Notes under the pieces: model-generated | What the model saw: the letters and a program-made list of their open reading frames with translations, nothing else | The model's database searches: none | Told to the model about the DNA's origin: nothing | In this document: positions 37,302 through 46,312 of the stretch, in pieces | Layout: each line of letters begins with the position of its first letter | Numbering within the stretch: position 1 is the first letter of the stretch | Program-made: the position numbers and the translations under genes | Origin: Rhodoblastus sp963704565 | GTDB taxonomy: Bacteria; Pseudomonadota; Alphaproteobacteria; Rhizobiales; Beijerinckiaceae | DNA: 64,000 nucleotides | Direction: 5' to 3' | NCBI GenBank assembly: GCA_963704565.1 | Contig: OY969917.1 | Coordinates: 1,240,001-1,304,000, forward strand

Positions 37302-38180
37302 ATGACCGCCCCCGAACCGACCGAAATCCTGCTGGCCCGCATCGCCGAGGCGCTGGAGCGCCTGAGTTCGCCGCCGCCCGCCCGGCCCGATTTTTCCGCC
37401 GCCGACGCCTTTGTCTGGCGCGCGGAGACGCAGGCGCTCGCCCCGGTGAAAAAGGTCAGCCGCGTCGAGTTGAGCCTGCTGCGCGGCGTCGATTATCTGC
37501 GCGACCAGCTTCTGGGCAACACCGAGCGTTTCGCGCGCGGCCTGCCGGCCAATAATGTGCTGCTGTGGGGCGCGCGCGGCATGGGCAAATCGTCGCTGGT
37601 CAAGGCCGTCCACGCCGACACCAGCGCGCGACTCGCCGGAACGGCGGAATTTTCCGGCCTCAAACTGATCGAAATCCACCGCGAGGACATCGAATCGCTG
37701 CCGGCCCTGATGGCGCTCCTTCGCGATTCCGACCGGCGTTTCATCGTCTTCTGCGACGACCTGTCCTTCGACGGCGGCGACGCCTCCTACAAATCGCTCA
37801 AGGCGGCGCTGGAGGGCGGAGTCGAGGGGCGCCCGGCCAATGTGCTGTTCTACGCCACCTCCAACCGCCGCCACCTCCTGCCGCGCGACATGATGGACAA
37901 CGAACGCTCCACCGCGATCAACCCGGGCGAGGCGGTCGAGGAGAAAGTCTCGCTGTCGGATCGTTTTGGGCTTTGGCTCGGCTTCCACAAATGCAGCCAG
38001 GCCGATTATCTTGCCATGGTCTTCGCTTATGCGGAACATTACCGGCTCGCGGCGGCCGAGGAGCGGATTCGCGCCGAGGCGCTGGAATGGGCGATCACCC
38101 GCGGATCGCGGTCGGGCCGCGTGGCCTTCCAATATATCCAGGATCTCGCCGGACGGCTCGGAAACAAGCTGGACGCCTGA
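37302..38180 (+). CDS. DUF815 family AAA-like ATPase
   Basis: 292 residues. Walker A is GARGMGKSS near residue 90, Walker B is RFIVFCDDLSF near 148, and sensor-like YATSNRRHLL follows near 187. This is the DUF815 family, common in proteobacteria and without a settled role. The ATG at 37302 follows an untranslated gap from the gene after accC; codon usage fits the core genome. Confidence 0.85.
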   Translation: MTAPEPTEILLARIAEALERLSSPPPARPDFSAADAFVWRAETQALAPVKKVSRVELSLLRGVDYLRDQLLGNTERFARGLPANNVLLWGARGMGKSSLVKAVHADTSARLAGTAEFSGLKLIEIHREDIESLPALMALLRDSDRRFIVFCDDLSFDGGDASYKSLKAALEGGVEGRPANVLFYATSNRRHLLPRDMMDNERSTAINPGEAVEEKVSLSDRFGLWLGFHKCSQADYLAMVFAYAEHYRLAAAEERIRAEALEWAITRGSRSGRVAFQYIQDLAGRLGNKLDA

Positions 38181-38189
38181 CGGCAAAGC

Positions 38190-38537
38190 CTATCGGCTCC
38201 GCGTCGCCTGCTTTTTCCTGTCGGCGGGCGCGACTCGCCTCGACGCGCCTTGGCGTAGCCGGTCGAGATCGTTGCGGGCGCGCGCTTCGAGCACCGCGCG
38301 CATTTCGCCTTGGATCGCCGGAAGCTCGGCCTTCAGCAGGTCGCGTTCCTCCATGGCCGCGCCGATATTCGCCAGAACATTGTCGTAACAGACCGCGAGC
38401 CCCGAACAAAACTCGCCATCGTCAACGCCAAGCAGCGCCTTGAGCCGCTCGGCCTCGGCGAGGCGGGTCTTGACGCGTTCGCGGTGGCGCCGCTGTTTCT
38501 CGGCGCCGGTGAGGGGACGGGGGCCAATCTGGCGCAT
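38190..38537 (-). CDS. Small basic hypothetical protein
   Basis: 115 residues beginning MRQIGPRPLTGAEKQRRHRERVK. The AEKQRRxRER pattern is common in small Hyphomicrobiales proteins of unknown role and may bind nucleic acid. The centre holds an acidic stretch (LLGVDDGEFCSGL) and the C-terminus is Arg/Lys-rich. The ATG at 38537 is chosen because the conserved start begins there. It converges on the DUF815 gene. Confidence 0.55.
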   Translation of the reverse strand: MRQIGPRPLTGAEKQRRHRERVKTRLAEAERLKALLGVDDGEFCSGLAVCYDNVLANIGAAMEERDLLKAELPAIQGEMRAVLEARARNDLDRLRQGASRRVAPADRKKQATRSR

Positions 38538-38855
38538 GGGTCCATCTGATCGGAAGCTCGCCGCCATAGAGCCGCAATTGCGACGTTGCGTCAATCGTTT
38601 AACAATCGTAAACCTTCGCGAGGCCGACGCCCTTCGCGTCGCGGTTGGCGGATATTTTCTTTTGTTGTCAATATGGTTGCATAACCGGCCTGTCGTGCTG
38701 ACGGGTTTGACGCAAATCTTTTGCGGTCATCACAATTTCTTGCGCGGTTAACCCGCGCCTTCTCCGGACCTTTATCGGCGCTTGTCGCGAAAAGTTCGTT
38801 TTCGGTCTTTTCAATCGGATTCTTGGCTGCTATACGGCGCCCATCGCTAGCGCGA
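38538..38855. other. Intergenic region upstream of tRNA-Asn
   Basis: No gene seen. An A+T-rich stretch lies at about 38650-38740. A possible tRNA promoter is TTTTCA at 38808 and CTATAC at 38830 (16-base spacer), 21 bases before the mature tRNA. Confidence 0.4.
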
Positions 38856-38931
38856 TCCCTGATAGCTCAGCCGGTAGAGCAAGCGACTGTTAATCGCTGG
38901 GTCGCAGGTTCGAGTCCTGCTCAGGGAGCCA
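38856..38931 (+). tRNA. tRNA-Asn(GTT)
   Basis: 76 bases with encoded CCA. Acceptor stem TCCCTGA/TCAGGGA, D-arm GCTCAGCCGGTAGAGC, anticodon stem AGCGA/TCGCT with loop CTGTTAA (anticodon GTT), T-arm containing GGTTCGAGTCC. The 3' 46 bases before CCA recur at 63346-63391, so this is the integration site of the following island. Confidence 0.97.
38883..38928. repeat. attL: 46-bp direct repeat, tRNA-Asn 3' half
   Basis: The anticodon arm through the discriminator base of the tRNA is identical over 46 bases to 63346-63391. The copy at the far end lacks the D-arm and 5' half, as expected when an element recombines into the 3' end of a tRNA gene and leaves a partial copy at the other junction. Confidence 0.88.
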
Positions 38932-39434
38932 ATCTTTTCAATGGCTTAGGCTGTATCCCGTAGCGCCGCAGAGGCCCGATTTGGCCTCCAGGGTGGCAGT
39001 TGAAGGCTTCCAAAGCCCCGAAAATCAAGGCTCCGACCACCGCCGACATGTGCATGCGGCACGGACGCCGCCTGCCTCCGGCCTCATGGGCCGTCGACCT
39101 TCGGCATGTTTGGGAGCCAATGAGCCGCCCTGCCCTGTATGGTCCGGCGCCGGCCACCTTGTCGACATGCCCGCCCACCTTCAGTGATTCGAACTCATGG
39201 TGGCGACGCCTCTCCTGCCCTTTCCTGATGTCCTGATCGTCCCCAATTCTTCATAGGCGACGAGCGCAGGGCGAGTATGCCGGCAGCGATCAAGGATGGT
39301 CGCGTGACGAAATGGACCGATCCTTTCCCCGGGAGGACGGAGGTGGTTCCCGTGACGGTCGAGTTCCCGCCCGAGGTCTTCCACGAGCGGGAGCGGGCTA
39401 TCGCCAGCGAAGTGTCGACGCTGGAGAGCGCCGC
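38932..39434. other. Left end of island, no convincing gene
   Basis: Short open frames on both strands, none recognised. The frame from 39277 (DGRVTKWTDPFPGRTEVVPV, EFPPEVFHERERAIA) has protein-like composition but breaks off before the hldE remnant, so it may be a decayed gene of unknown type. Confidence 0.35.
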
Positions 39435-39955
39435 ATGGCTCCCTTGGCTTCAAGCGGCGCCGGCGACACGGTGGTCGCGACGCTGGCGCTCGCGCTGGGA
39501 TCGCGCCGGCCGCTGGAGGAAAGCGCGCGGCTGGCCAATGTCGCCGCCGGCCTGGTGGTCGCCAAGCGCGGCGCCGCCACCGTGACGCGGTCCGAACTGC
39601 TCGATGAGATCGGCCGGCTCAGCCTGATCGAAAAGGGCCAGTCCGAAACCAAATACAGCAGCGCGCAGGGCCTCCGCTGGAATTCGCGCGCGCCCATTGC
39701 GACCGATTGATCGTCGCGCTCAACGGCGATGAATCGATCCGCCGTCTCAAGGGTCCGAGCCGGCCGATCAACAGCGTGGAAGACCGGGTGCGCATGCTCT
39801 CCGCCTTGACCTCCGTGGACGCGGTGGTGGTGTTCCATCAGGACACCCCGGCGGAAGTGATCGACCTGCTCCAGCCGGACGTGCTGGTGAAAGGCGCGGA
39901 TTATGCGATTGAAAACATCGTCGGCGGGATCATCAAAAAAACGCAGATCGCGTGA
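39435..39955 (+). pseudogene. hldE: Decayed heptose kinase/adenylyltransferase HldE
   Basis: The tail of a PfkB-type kinase domain is recognisable (SSGAGDTVVATLALALGS, then VAAGLVVAKRGAATVT). In another frame, from about 39700, comes the second half of the adenylyltransferase domain (HCDRLIVALNGDESIRRLKG, then LLQPDVLVKGADYAIEN). Missing are most of the kinase, the nucleotidyltransferase GCFDxxHxGH motif and the extreme C-terminus. Intact HldE is about 480 residues. Not functional. Confidence 0.75.
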
Positions 39956-39995
39956 ATGTCTTGAGCCGAGCTTGCCGACCCGCTAAAACGTTTCC

Positions 39996-40035
39996 CTCCC
40001 CCTCGTGGGGAGGGTCAGGGTGGGGGCAAACAGCC
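39996..40035. repeat. Copy of the CCTCCCC/GGGGAGGG repeat upstream of gmhA
   Basis: CCCTCCCCCTCGTGGGGAGGGTCAG followed by GGTGGGGG, the same family as the copies at 8698-9103. It ends about 23 bases before gmhA and could influence its expression. Confidence 0.6.
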
Positions 40036-40057
40036 CCGAACCGCCAGGGAAGCCTGA

Positions 40058-40666
40058 ATGACAACGGCTGAAAACCTTCCATCGGCGCGGTCGATCCTGA
40101 CCGAGGGCTTCGCCATGCACGCCCAGGTCGTCGCCGCCTGCCTGCCGGCGCTCGAAGAGCCTTTCGCCAAAATCGTCGAAATCTGCGAGCGCCAGCTCAA
40201 GGCCGGCGGAAAGATCGTGTTGTTCGGCAATGGCGGCAGCGCCGCCGACGCCCAGCATATCGCCGCCGAACTGACCATCCGCTACGTCAAGGAACGCCCG
40301 GCGATCGCCGCCCTGGCGCTGACCACCGACAGTTCGGCCCTGACCGCCTGCGGCAACGATTTCGGCTTCGACCGCATCTTCGCCCGCCAGGTCGAGGCTC
40401 TGGTGCGGGAAAACGACGCCGTGATCGGCATTTCAACCTCGGGCCGCAGCCCCAATGTGCTGGCCGGCCTGCGCGAAGCGAAAAAGATCGGCGCCGCGAC
40501 GATCGGACTGACCGGCGGAACCGGCGGCGACATGCCGGCGCTGTGCGACGCGGTTTTGTGCGCGCCGAGCGAGGTCACGGCGCGAATACAGGAGATGCAT
40601 ATTCTGTTGGGGCATCTGCTGTGCGAGGCGCTGGAGACGAGATTGGGGTATGTCCAACCTAAGTGA
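40058..40666 (+). CDS. gmhA: Sedoheptulose-7-phosphate isomerase
   Basis: 202 residues, one SIS domain. GNGGSAADAQHIAAEL near residue 58 and STSGRSPNVLAGL near 127 are the phosphosugar-binding loops; the C-terminus has ARIQEMHILLGHLLCE with the catalytic residues. It makes D-glycero-D-manno-heptose 7-phosphate, the first step to LPS heptose. The ATG at 40058 follows a CAGGGAAG-like RBS. Next pathway gene, hldE, lies just upstream but is decayed. The gene looks intact and has host-like GC. Confidence 0.92.
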   Translation: MTTAENLPSARSILTEGFAMHAQVVAACLPALEEPFAKIVEICERQLKAGGKIVLFGNGGSAADAQHIAAELTIRYVKERPAIAALALTTDSSALTACGNDFGFDRIFARQVEALVRENDAVIGISTSGRSPNVLAGLREAKKIGAATIGLTGGTGGDMPALCDAVLCAPSEVTARIQEMHILLGHLLCEALETRLGYVQPK

Positions 40667-40765
40667 GTTCTCCGCCCGCAGGAAAATGGATCGGCATCGC
40701 TCTCGTTGTTCTCGATCGAAGCGTCTTGTGAGAATTCGATAGCCTTTAAGCCAAGGAGGACGCTG

Positions 40766-41920
40766 ATGGATGCAGAACTATGTCGCCGGCTTGATGCTTT
40801 GCCGCCACTTGATCGGCGATATGCGCAAACTAATGCCGTGAAATGCAAAATTTGTGGATCTGAAAGCCATTTTGCAGGCAGCACAGACTTCTGGAAGTGC
40901 GGAGGAGGTCATCCCTTCGGCCGCTCAGGAGTTCCTGTTTACTGGTATTCCTGTCCTCGATGCGAATTTTTATTTACAGATTTTTTTGACACATGGTCTT
41001 CGATCGAGTTCTCGAAATATATTTATAATTCGGATTACATCAAGGTGGACCCTGATTATGGCGGGACAAGGTCTGAGAGGGTTTTTGAATCCCTGAAGCC
41101 GTTCCTGCTAACGGCCCCGGGCGCCAGGGTTCTGGACTATGGGGGTGGGTCAGGAGTGCTATCGAAATTGCTGCGTGAAGTTAATATTGATGCCGTTAGC
41201 TACGATCCGTTCTCGAGCCCTGATCTGCCTGGGGGGGAATTTGATATAATCGTTTGTGTCGAAGTATTAGAGCATTCTCCAGAGCCGGCGCGCGTAATTC
41301 AAGATATGGTACGGTTTCTTGCTCAAGGTGGCTGCATTATTCTTGGAATTAGTCTGCATCCGCAAAACATCAAGCAGCTTGGGCCAGCTTGGTGGTATTG
41401 CGCGCCCAGGAACGGTCATTGCTCGACATTTTCCGCATCAACATTGGCGACGCTAGGAAGGCAGCTTGGGTTGAGCTTCCACTTCGGTCGGAACGCCCAT
41501 TGGTGCGCCTGGAGGCGCGCTGGCCAACCATCCCAAATCGCACGAATGATAGGTCCAGCATTCGAATGCCTGAATCTTGCAGCGCCAAAAGATAATAGGC
41601 CGGGGTGGCATGGCTTGGAGCGGAACTTTCGTTGGAGCGGAGCTGACGTCGTTGAGTGGAGCTCCGATATAGCAGAGGCGCCGGCGCTGGTACGAGTGAA
41701 ATTGCTGTTTCACATGGAGCCGAGCCGGGGATTCGCGGAGAAATGCAAATTACACATCAATGGCCGCGAATATAAGGTCACACCGAACGCCTTTATAGAC
41801 ATTGAATTAGATAATCCTGGTCGAATCATTGCCTGGTTGGAAAATAGTACGCTGATTTGCCCTGCTGAGCATGGGTCGAAGGGTCAAAGAAGACTGGGGC
41901 TTGCGCTGTTGGTCGAATAG
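40766..41920 (+). CDS. SAM-dependent methyltransferase with Zn-ribbon start
   Basis: 384 residues; AAGGAGGA lies five bases before the ATG at 40766. Near the N-terminus two CxxC pairs (CKICGS, CPRCEF) suggest a zinc ribbon. The class I SAM motif VLDYGGGSGVLSKLL starts near residue 117 and CVEVLEHSPEP follows near 167. The C-terminal about 120 residues resemble no methyltransferase part (VKLLFHMEPSRGFAE, KLHINGREYKVTP) and may be a beta domain. Similar proteins modify sugars in surface-glycan clusters. The gene is clearly more A+T-rich than the preceding gmhA. Confidence 0.75.
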   Translation: MDAELCRRLDALPPLDRRYAQTNAVKCKICGSESHFAGSTDFWKCGGGHPFGRSGVPVYWYSCPRCEFLFTDFFDTWSSIEFSKYIYNSDYIKVDPDYGGTRSERVFESLKPFLLTAPGARVLDYGGGSGVLSKLLREVNIDAVSYDPFSSPDLPGGEFDIIVCVEVLEHSPEPARVIQDMVRFLAQGGCIILGISLHPQNIKQLGPAWWYCAPRNGHCSTFSASTLATLGRQLGLSFHFGRNAHWCAWRRAGQPSQIARMIGPAFECLNLAAPKDNRPGWHGLERNFRWSGADVVEWSSDIAEAPALVRVKLLFHMEPSRGFAEKCKLHINGREYKVTPNAFIDIELDNPGRIIAWLENSTLICPAEHGSKGQRRLGLALLVE

Positions 41921-41997
41921 CACTCGCTCCGATTGTTTCGAGGGGACTGCAATCGGGCGACTGTCTGTATAAACCGCAATCGGAAAGAGCTGCGCAG

Positions 41998-42201
41998 GTG
42001 ATTGGACATACCTCAGTGCGAATAACAACGTTGAATGCCGCAAAGAAAATATGTCTCCCTTTCGGCGCTCTCCTGCTTACTTGCGGCTTCGGCTTTGCGA
42101 CTCAATTATGGGTATCTGGTCATGATCCCGTGACAGGCCCCAAGAAAACCCCAAACTATCCTTGCGACTTCATGGTGCCGTTTGCACCAAAGGCACCTTG
42201 A
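41998..42201 (+). CDS. Possible small exported protein
   Basis: 67 codons from a GTG. Contains a hydrophobic stretch with signal-peptide character (CLPFGALLLTCGFGFATQLW) and a short polar tail. No family recognised and no strong RBS, so this may be spurious. Confidence 0.25.
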   Translation: MIGHTSVRITTLNAAKKICLPFGALLLTCGFGFATQLWVSGHDPVTGPKKTPNYPCDFMVPFAPKAP

Positions 42202-42229
42202 CAAAACGCTGCAAAAAGCTTGTCTACAC

Positions 42230-42298
42230 GAAGCGAAAAAGATCGGCGCCGCGGCGATTGGACTGACGGGCGAATCCGGCACCGATCTTGCTGGCTCC
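42230..42298 (+). pseudogene. gmhA: Fragment of a second gmhA-like gene
   Basis: About 70 bases closely match gmhA from about 40482: the first 27 bases (from GAAGCGAAAAAGATCG) are nearly identical and the translation EAKKIGAAAIGLTGESGTDLAG matches EAKKIGAATIGLTGGTGGDM. The rest of the gene is absent. It is a relic of a paralogue or of a rearrangement. Confidence 0.6.
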
Positions 42299-42462
42299 TA
42301 TGGGGTCGGCCCCGCCGCGATCCGCCAAACGAGGGCCTCGGGTTGAGAGTGGTTCATTGAAAGCATTGCAACAGAGTTGGATTTGTGCGGAATTTCGGTT
42401 ACCGTGCGGCCCCGCCAATGAACGACAACAGCCGTTATTGGCTGCGGGACGGGGGAACATCG

Positions 42463-43563
42463 ATGCTGCCAAATTCTACGCTCGACGATATTGGTCTGAA
42501 GTACGGGACTGACAAGGCGTCGTCCCACCATAATTACCTTGATTTCTATGAGTTATTCTTTACTCCACTACGAAGCGCACAATTAACTGTGCTGGAGATT
42601 GGCGTTTTGAATGGGGCATCAATTAAGACCTGGGAGGAATACTTTGCTGAGTCTAAAATCATAGGCGCAGACATTAATGCCGCAACCAAGCAATTCGAGC
42701 AAGGTCGCGTGCTTATCGAACTGCTTGACCAATCAAACATCGAGGAGCTTACACGAGTTGCATCTAAACATGGGCCATTTGATATTATCATCGAAGATGG
42801 CTCTCACATGTGGGAGCACCAGATCACGTCATTAAAAACACTCTTTCCGTTTTTGAAGAACGATGGCATCTATATCGTTGAGGACTTGCAGACAAATTAT
42901 GGTTCTATGGCCGCTAAATTCAAAGGGGTCGCCAGCTCGACTTGCGTTGATTATCTTAAGGATTGGTTGGATTTGCGTGTTGCAGGTGACCAGATCCCTC
43001 TCGGCTCGGTTGAAGATGCTTTTCTGCGCACGTATGGGCGTGCGGTCCAGTTTATCGCGTTCTACCGGCAGGCGTGCTTGATAAAGAAGCGATTTCCACC
43101 GGTGAAGCGAGGGCTCAACAGTGCGGGCCAGCCACTCGTTGCAAGGGCCATAGATAGCCACTCGGTGGCAGTGAAAATCCTCGCTCATATTAGCGTTCGG
43201 GGCGACGTCTGGGGTGATTCCAGCTTTGTCAATCTTGATTCCGACAATTTGCGCTTCCAGGGACTCTCGCTCGAATCGGACGAAGGCCTTTTGGAATATC
43301 GCGTGCGTGGGCCGGATGAATCATGGAGCGACTGGGCCCAAAACAAGTGTTTCGTAGGCACACGAGGGCAGTCGAAGTTCTTGACTGGCGTCACTATTCG
43401 CCTGCGAGACAACGCGAAGGACAGGTACACCCTCAGCACTTTCTGTCGCTTTGTAGGCTCCAAAAATCCAGTCGAAGTTTCAGACGGGCAGGATTGCACA
43501 TCATCTGGAGCGGCACTGTGCGGCATCCAAGTCGAACTCAAAGAACGCATGCGAAATTCGTGA
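42463..43563 (+). CDS. Class I methyltransferase with C-terminal ChW-like module
   Basis: 366 residues. The start at 42463 has GGGGGAA upstream and begins MLPNSTLDDIGLKYGTDKAS, the usual entry of the macrocin/demethylmacrocin O-methyltransferase-like family. VLEIGVLNGASIKTW is the SAM motif, and IIEDGSHMWEHQ carries the metal-binding Asp/His. From about residue 270 a separate module reads LLEYRVRGPDESWSDWAQ, then GTRGQSKFLTGVTIRL, which has the W, GTxGQ and Ile/Leu spacing of the clostridial hydrophobic-W (ChW) repeat. Likely an O-methyltransferase acting on a glycan. A+T-rich relative to the core genome. Confidence 0.72.
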   Translation: MLPNSTLDDIGLKYGTDKASSHHNYLDFYELFFTPLRSAQLTVLEIGVLNGASIKTWEEYFAESKIIGADINAATKQFEQGRVLIELLDQSNIEELTRVASKHGPFDIIIEDGSHMWEHQITSLKTLFPFLKNDGIYIVEDLQTNYGSMAAKFKGVASSTCVDYLKDWLDLRVAGDQIPLGSVEDAFLRTYGRAVQFIAFYRQACLIKKRFPPVKRGLNSAGQPLVARAIDSHSVAVKILAHISVRGDVWGDSSFVNLDSDNLRFQGLSLESDEGLLEYRVRGPDESWSDWAQNKCFVGTRGQSKFLTGVTIRLRDNAKDRYTLSTFCRFVGSKNPVEVSDGQDCTSSGAALCGIQVELKERMRNS

Positions 43564-43764
43564 CTTTAGAATAACGCAGGAGAACAGGGCTTTTGGCGGC
43601 CGCGCAGCATCGCCCGTTGCACGCCAAACTTTTGCTGTTTGGCATTAACCTGGCCCTGCCGATGTCGCCCTCGGCCTTCCGGTTTCCGCGTATTTTGTTG
43701 AAAAAGGCGATTGAAAGCTGATACATAGCGTACATGAGGTTGCTGCTGCCCGGCGATGGGGTGA

Positions 43765-44814
43765 CTACATCCTGTCGATCGCTTCAAGACACATTTGGAA
43801 GGCCTCCTCGGGCACGCTGAAGCCTCGCGCCTTGTCGTTTGGATCTGTCTCGCCGAATACATAGCCCGTCGGTTGGTGTAAAGCGGAGCCAATCGCGGAT
43901 TGGATGAAACCGAGACCGCTGCTTCCGCGCAAGGCGCAGACGATCTGGCTTGGTCCGCCGAATAACGTCGAGTGCATTTGTGAGCCGTATTCGCCCATGA
44001 CGACCTCGGCGCCAGCGATCACGCTAAATTGCATGGACAGCGGGAGCTTCTCGGGGCTTATCAATGAGTAGCCCGCCTCGACGGCCATTCGCTCGATGGC
44101 GTCGCGGTTCCCGCAAGGTCGTGACTGCGAAGTTTTCGCGCGAGACAAAAACAGCCTCGGAGCGCCGCGCGATGCGACGATGCCCATCCGCTCACGCAGG
44201 AATTGCGCCACTTCGGCGAAAAGCGGGCCTCTCGCACCGTTGTGAACAGTGGTTGGAATCATGATGTGGCCGGACAGCAATTCATCTGGCTTCAATTCGA
44301 CGAACTGTTGCTCGGAGATGCCGCAGAGGCGTAATAGCTCGACCGCAAACCCCGGAGCATCATGAGGCATGATGAAGCGTAACTTCGACAAGTCATAGCC
44401 GGCCGTCTGAAGGACATACAGTTTCGGCAGATGGTCGACTAACCAGTGGCCAAATATGCGGTGGCCGGGTCCACACAAAAGCACGGCGGACGGGATTTCG
44501 CGCTTACACGATGGGGCCGGGCGCCAGATCGCGGCGAGATGACCTTTGTGCATGTTGGCCACCGGAACACATAGGGTCGCATCGCCGTACTGGACAAGAT
44601 ATGGCCAATATACTTGCGCGTCTAGCTCGATGACGCCCTGCTCGTGCACCCATTGGAGCTTGAAATAAGCCTCCATGACTTCGCGTGGCGCATTGCCAAA
44701 TAGAAAATCCGGCACCGAAGGAACGGCCCGGTTGGCTGGAGCAATCTGGTGAAATTTCGCGCCCCCTCCCCCACTCGCGAACAACTCGTTCCACTGAACA
44801 AACTTCACCGGCAT
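43765..44814 (-). CDS. Glycosyltransferase family 61 (DUF563-like)
   Basis: 349 residues. HRIFGHWLVDHLPKLYVL near residue 115 and GEYGSQMHSTLFGGP near 270 are the conserved GT61 blocks; RLFLSRAKTSQSRPCGN matches the middle RxYxSR-type motif. GT61 members transfer pentoses or hexosamines to glycans. It lies on the opposite strand to its neighbours with about 200 non-coding bases on its 3' side. The acceptor cannot be guessed. Confidence 0.8.
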   Translation of the reverse strand: MPVKFVQWNELFASGGGGAKFHQIAPANRAVPSVPDFLFGNAPREVMEAYFKLQWVHEQGVIELDAQVYWPYLVQYGDATLCVPVANMHKGHLAAIWRPAPSCKREIPSAVLLCGPGHRIFGHWLVDHLPKLYVLQTAGYDLSKLRFIMPHDAPGFAVELLRLCGISEQQFVELKPDELLSGHIMIPTTVHNGARGPLFAEVAQFLRERMGIVASRGAPRLFLSRAKTSQSRPCGNRDAIERMAVEAGYSLISPEKLPLSMQFSVIAGAEVVMGEYGSQMHSTLFGGPSQIVCALRGSSGLGFIQSAIGSALHQPTGYVFGETDPNDKARGFSVPEEAFQMCLEAIDRM

Positions 44815-44904
44815 CTCCTTACGCTATCCATGGCCGACAATTGACAGCTACCAAACTCTTGTGCAAGCGCCCGAGGAACAGAGAAATCACTGATGGATTT
44901 AATC

Positions 44905-45038
44905 TGCGCATGAAAATCTGGTTCGGATGTACATCGTGCCGCTTGGCGAGCTCAGGAACCGTCGAATCCTCCCGCATCCGTCTCCGAAGCGACCTCCGCC
45001 CCGAGTGCCCTATCAAACTTCTTGCGTGACTTCGTCAT
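44905..45038 (-). pseudogene. IS3-family orfA remnant
   Basis: From the ATG at 45038 the sequence reads MTKSRKKFDRALGAEVASE, then after a frame change REDSTVPELAKRHDVHPNQIF. Together these are the first about 45 residues of an IS3-family OrfA (helix-turn-helix). The rest of OrfA and all of OrfB are missing. A TGGTGAAGTCGACCCCG end-like sequence lies just beyond, at about 45092-45118, next to the IS5-type insertion. The remaining 44815-44904 holds nothing recognisable. Confidence 0.6.
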
Positions 45039-45120
45039 TACTATCTCCATCCGTTCCGAAAGAGCAGGACGCTTCAGACCTTAACGCCTGGTCCTAAAAA
45101 CGGGGTCGACTTCACCAGAC

Positions 45121-46312
45121 GAGCGCTTTGAAAAAGGCTATTGGTCTATGTGCTCGGCGGTTTCGCCACTGCGCTGAAGCGCAGATATCGCCCTATAGGG
45201 CGCAAATCCGAGCCGATTTGATGGCGGCTACCGCCTCATTTCGCCCTCATCTCCCAATTTGGACGCAATTCTCCCGTCTGGACGGCCTCACGCTGCCCGG
45301 AGCAGAACCCGCGCCCGTTTCATATTCATCGCACAGGCGACGAATTGCAGATGACAATTGTTGCGCGCGAGCCCGCGATAACGAACCCGCGCCATGCCAT
45401 ACCAATTTTTCATCGTCGCGTTGGCCCGCTCGACGCCGGAGCGCACACTTGAAGCCGTCGTGTTGAACCACTTCTGCCAGTTTCTCAGCGGCTTGTTGCG
45501 CTTGGCCTTGTAGGCGATCTTGTCGTCGATGCCGAGCGAAGCGAGCTTTTCTCGCAGGGCTTTGCTGTCGTAAGCTTTGTCCGCGTAATAGGCCTCTTCG
45601 TCGCCCTGGATCATCGCCTCGCCGCGCTGGCTGTCGTGCAGGTCGGCGGAGGTCATTTCCGCCTGCCGGATCAGATCGCTTTCCTCGTCCACGGCGATAT
45701 GGGCCTTGTAGCCGAAAGAGGTCTTGTCGTTCTTGATCGTGAAGCCGGCGTCGGGATCGCGCGGATTGACTTGACCCTCTTCATAAGGCGGCCGCTTCAC
45801 CGCCGCAGCGATGATCGTCGCATCGACCAGCGTTCCTCTCTTGACGATCAGCCCTCGCGCGTCGAGTTGGCGGTTGATCTCGGCCAGCAGCTTCTCTGAC
45901 AGGCCAAGCTTTTCGACCGTCTGCCGGAAACGCCAGATTGACGAATGGTCCGGCGTCTCGGCGTCGAGCGGGATGCCGCAAAAGCGCCGGAACGAAATCC
46001 GATCACGCACGGCCTCCTCGGCCTGCGGGTCGGACAGATTGTACCATTGCTGTAAAAGAACGATCTTAAACAGCGTCAGCGGCGGGTATCCTGGCGCGCC
46101 CTTGGCATTGGCGTTGATTTGCGCAAACAAAACGTCAAAGGCCGACCAGTCAATGGTCTTGAGCAAATCTTCCAGGAAGCCGCCGCCTTTCGAATAGGCC
46201 TTAACGAAAGCGTCAGCGAGTGAAGGTTGGTCAAAGCAACGGCGCGACATCGGCGAATCGTCTCCGTGGAGACCCTACAGAATCATGGCGTGGCGACTTT
46301 TGCAAAGCGCTC
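45121..46312. mobile_element. Intact IS5-family element with target duplication
   Basis: 1,192 bp. The left terminus GAGCGCTTTGAAAAAG and the right terminus (reverse complement GAGCGCTTTGCAAAAG) differ at one base. Both sides are flanked by CAGAC (45116-45120 and 46313-46317), consistent with a 5-bp target duplication. It contains one intact transposase gene. The preserved duplication indicates a fairly recent insertion. Confidence 0.85.
45288..46250 (-). CDS. IS5-family DDE transposase
   Basis: 320 residues, full length. N-terminal DUF772-type domain (DWSAFDVLFAQINANAKG, GYPPLTLFKIVLLQQWYNLSD) and a DDE catalytic domain with LVDATIIAAAV, YYADKAYDSKAL and RSGVERANATMKNWYG. It starts about 60 bases inside the right terminus of the element. 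No frame breaks. Confidence 0.93.
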   Translation of the reverse strand: MSRRCFDQPSLADAFVKAYSKGGGFLEDLLKTIDWSAFDVLFAQINANAKGAPGYPPLTLFKIVLLQQWYNLSDPQAEEAVRDRISFRRFCGIPLDAETPDHSSIWRFRQTVEKLGLSEKLLAEINRQLDARGLIVKRGTLVDATIIAAAVKRPPYEEGQVNPRDPDAGFTIKNDKTSFGYKAHIAVDEESDLIRQAEMTSADLHDSQRGEAMIQGDEEAYYADKAYDSKALREKLASLGIDDKIAYKAKRNKPLRNWQKWFNTTASSVRSGVERANATMKNWYGMARVRYRGLARNNCHLQFVACAMNMKRARVLLRAA

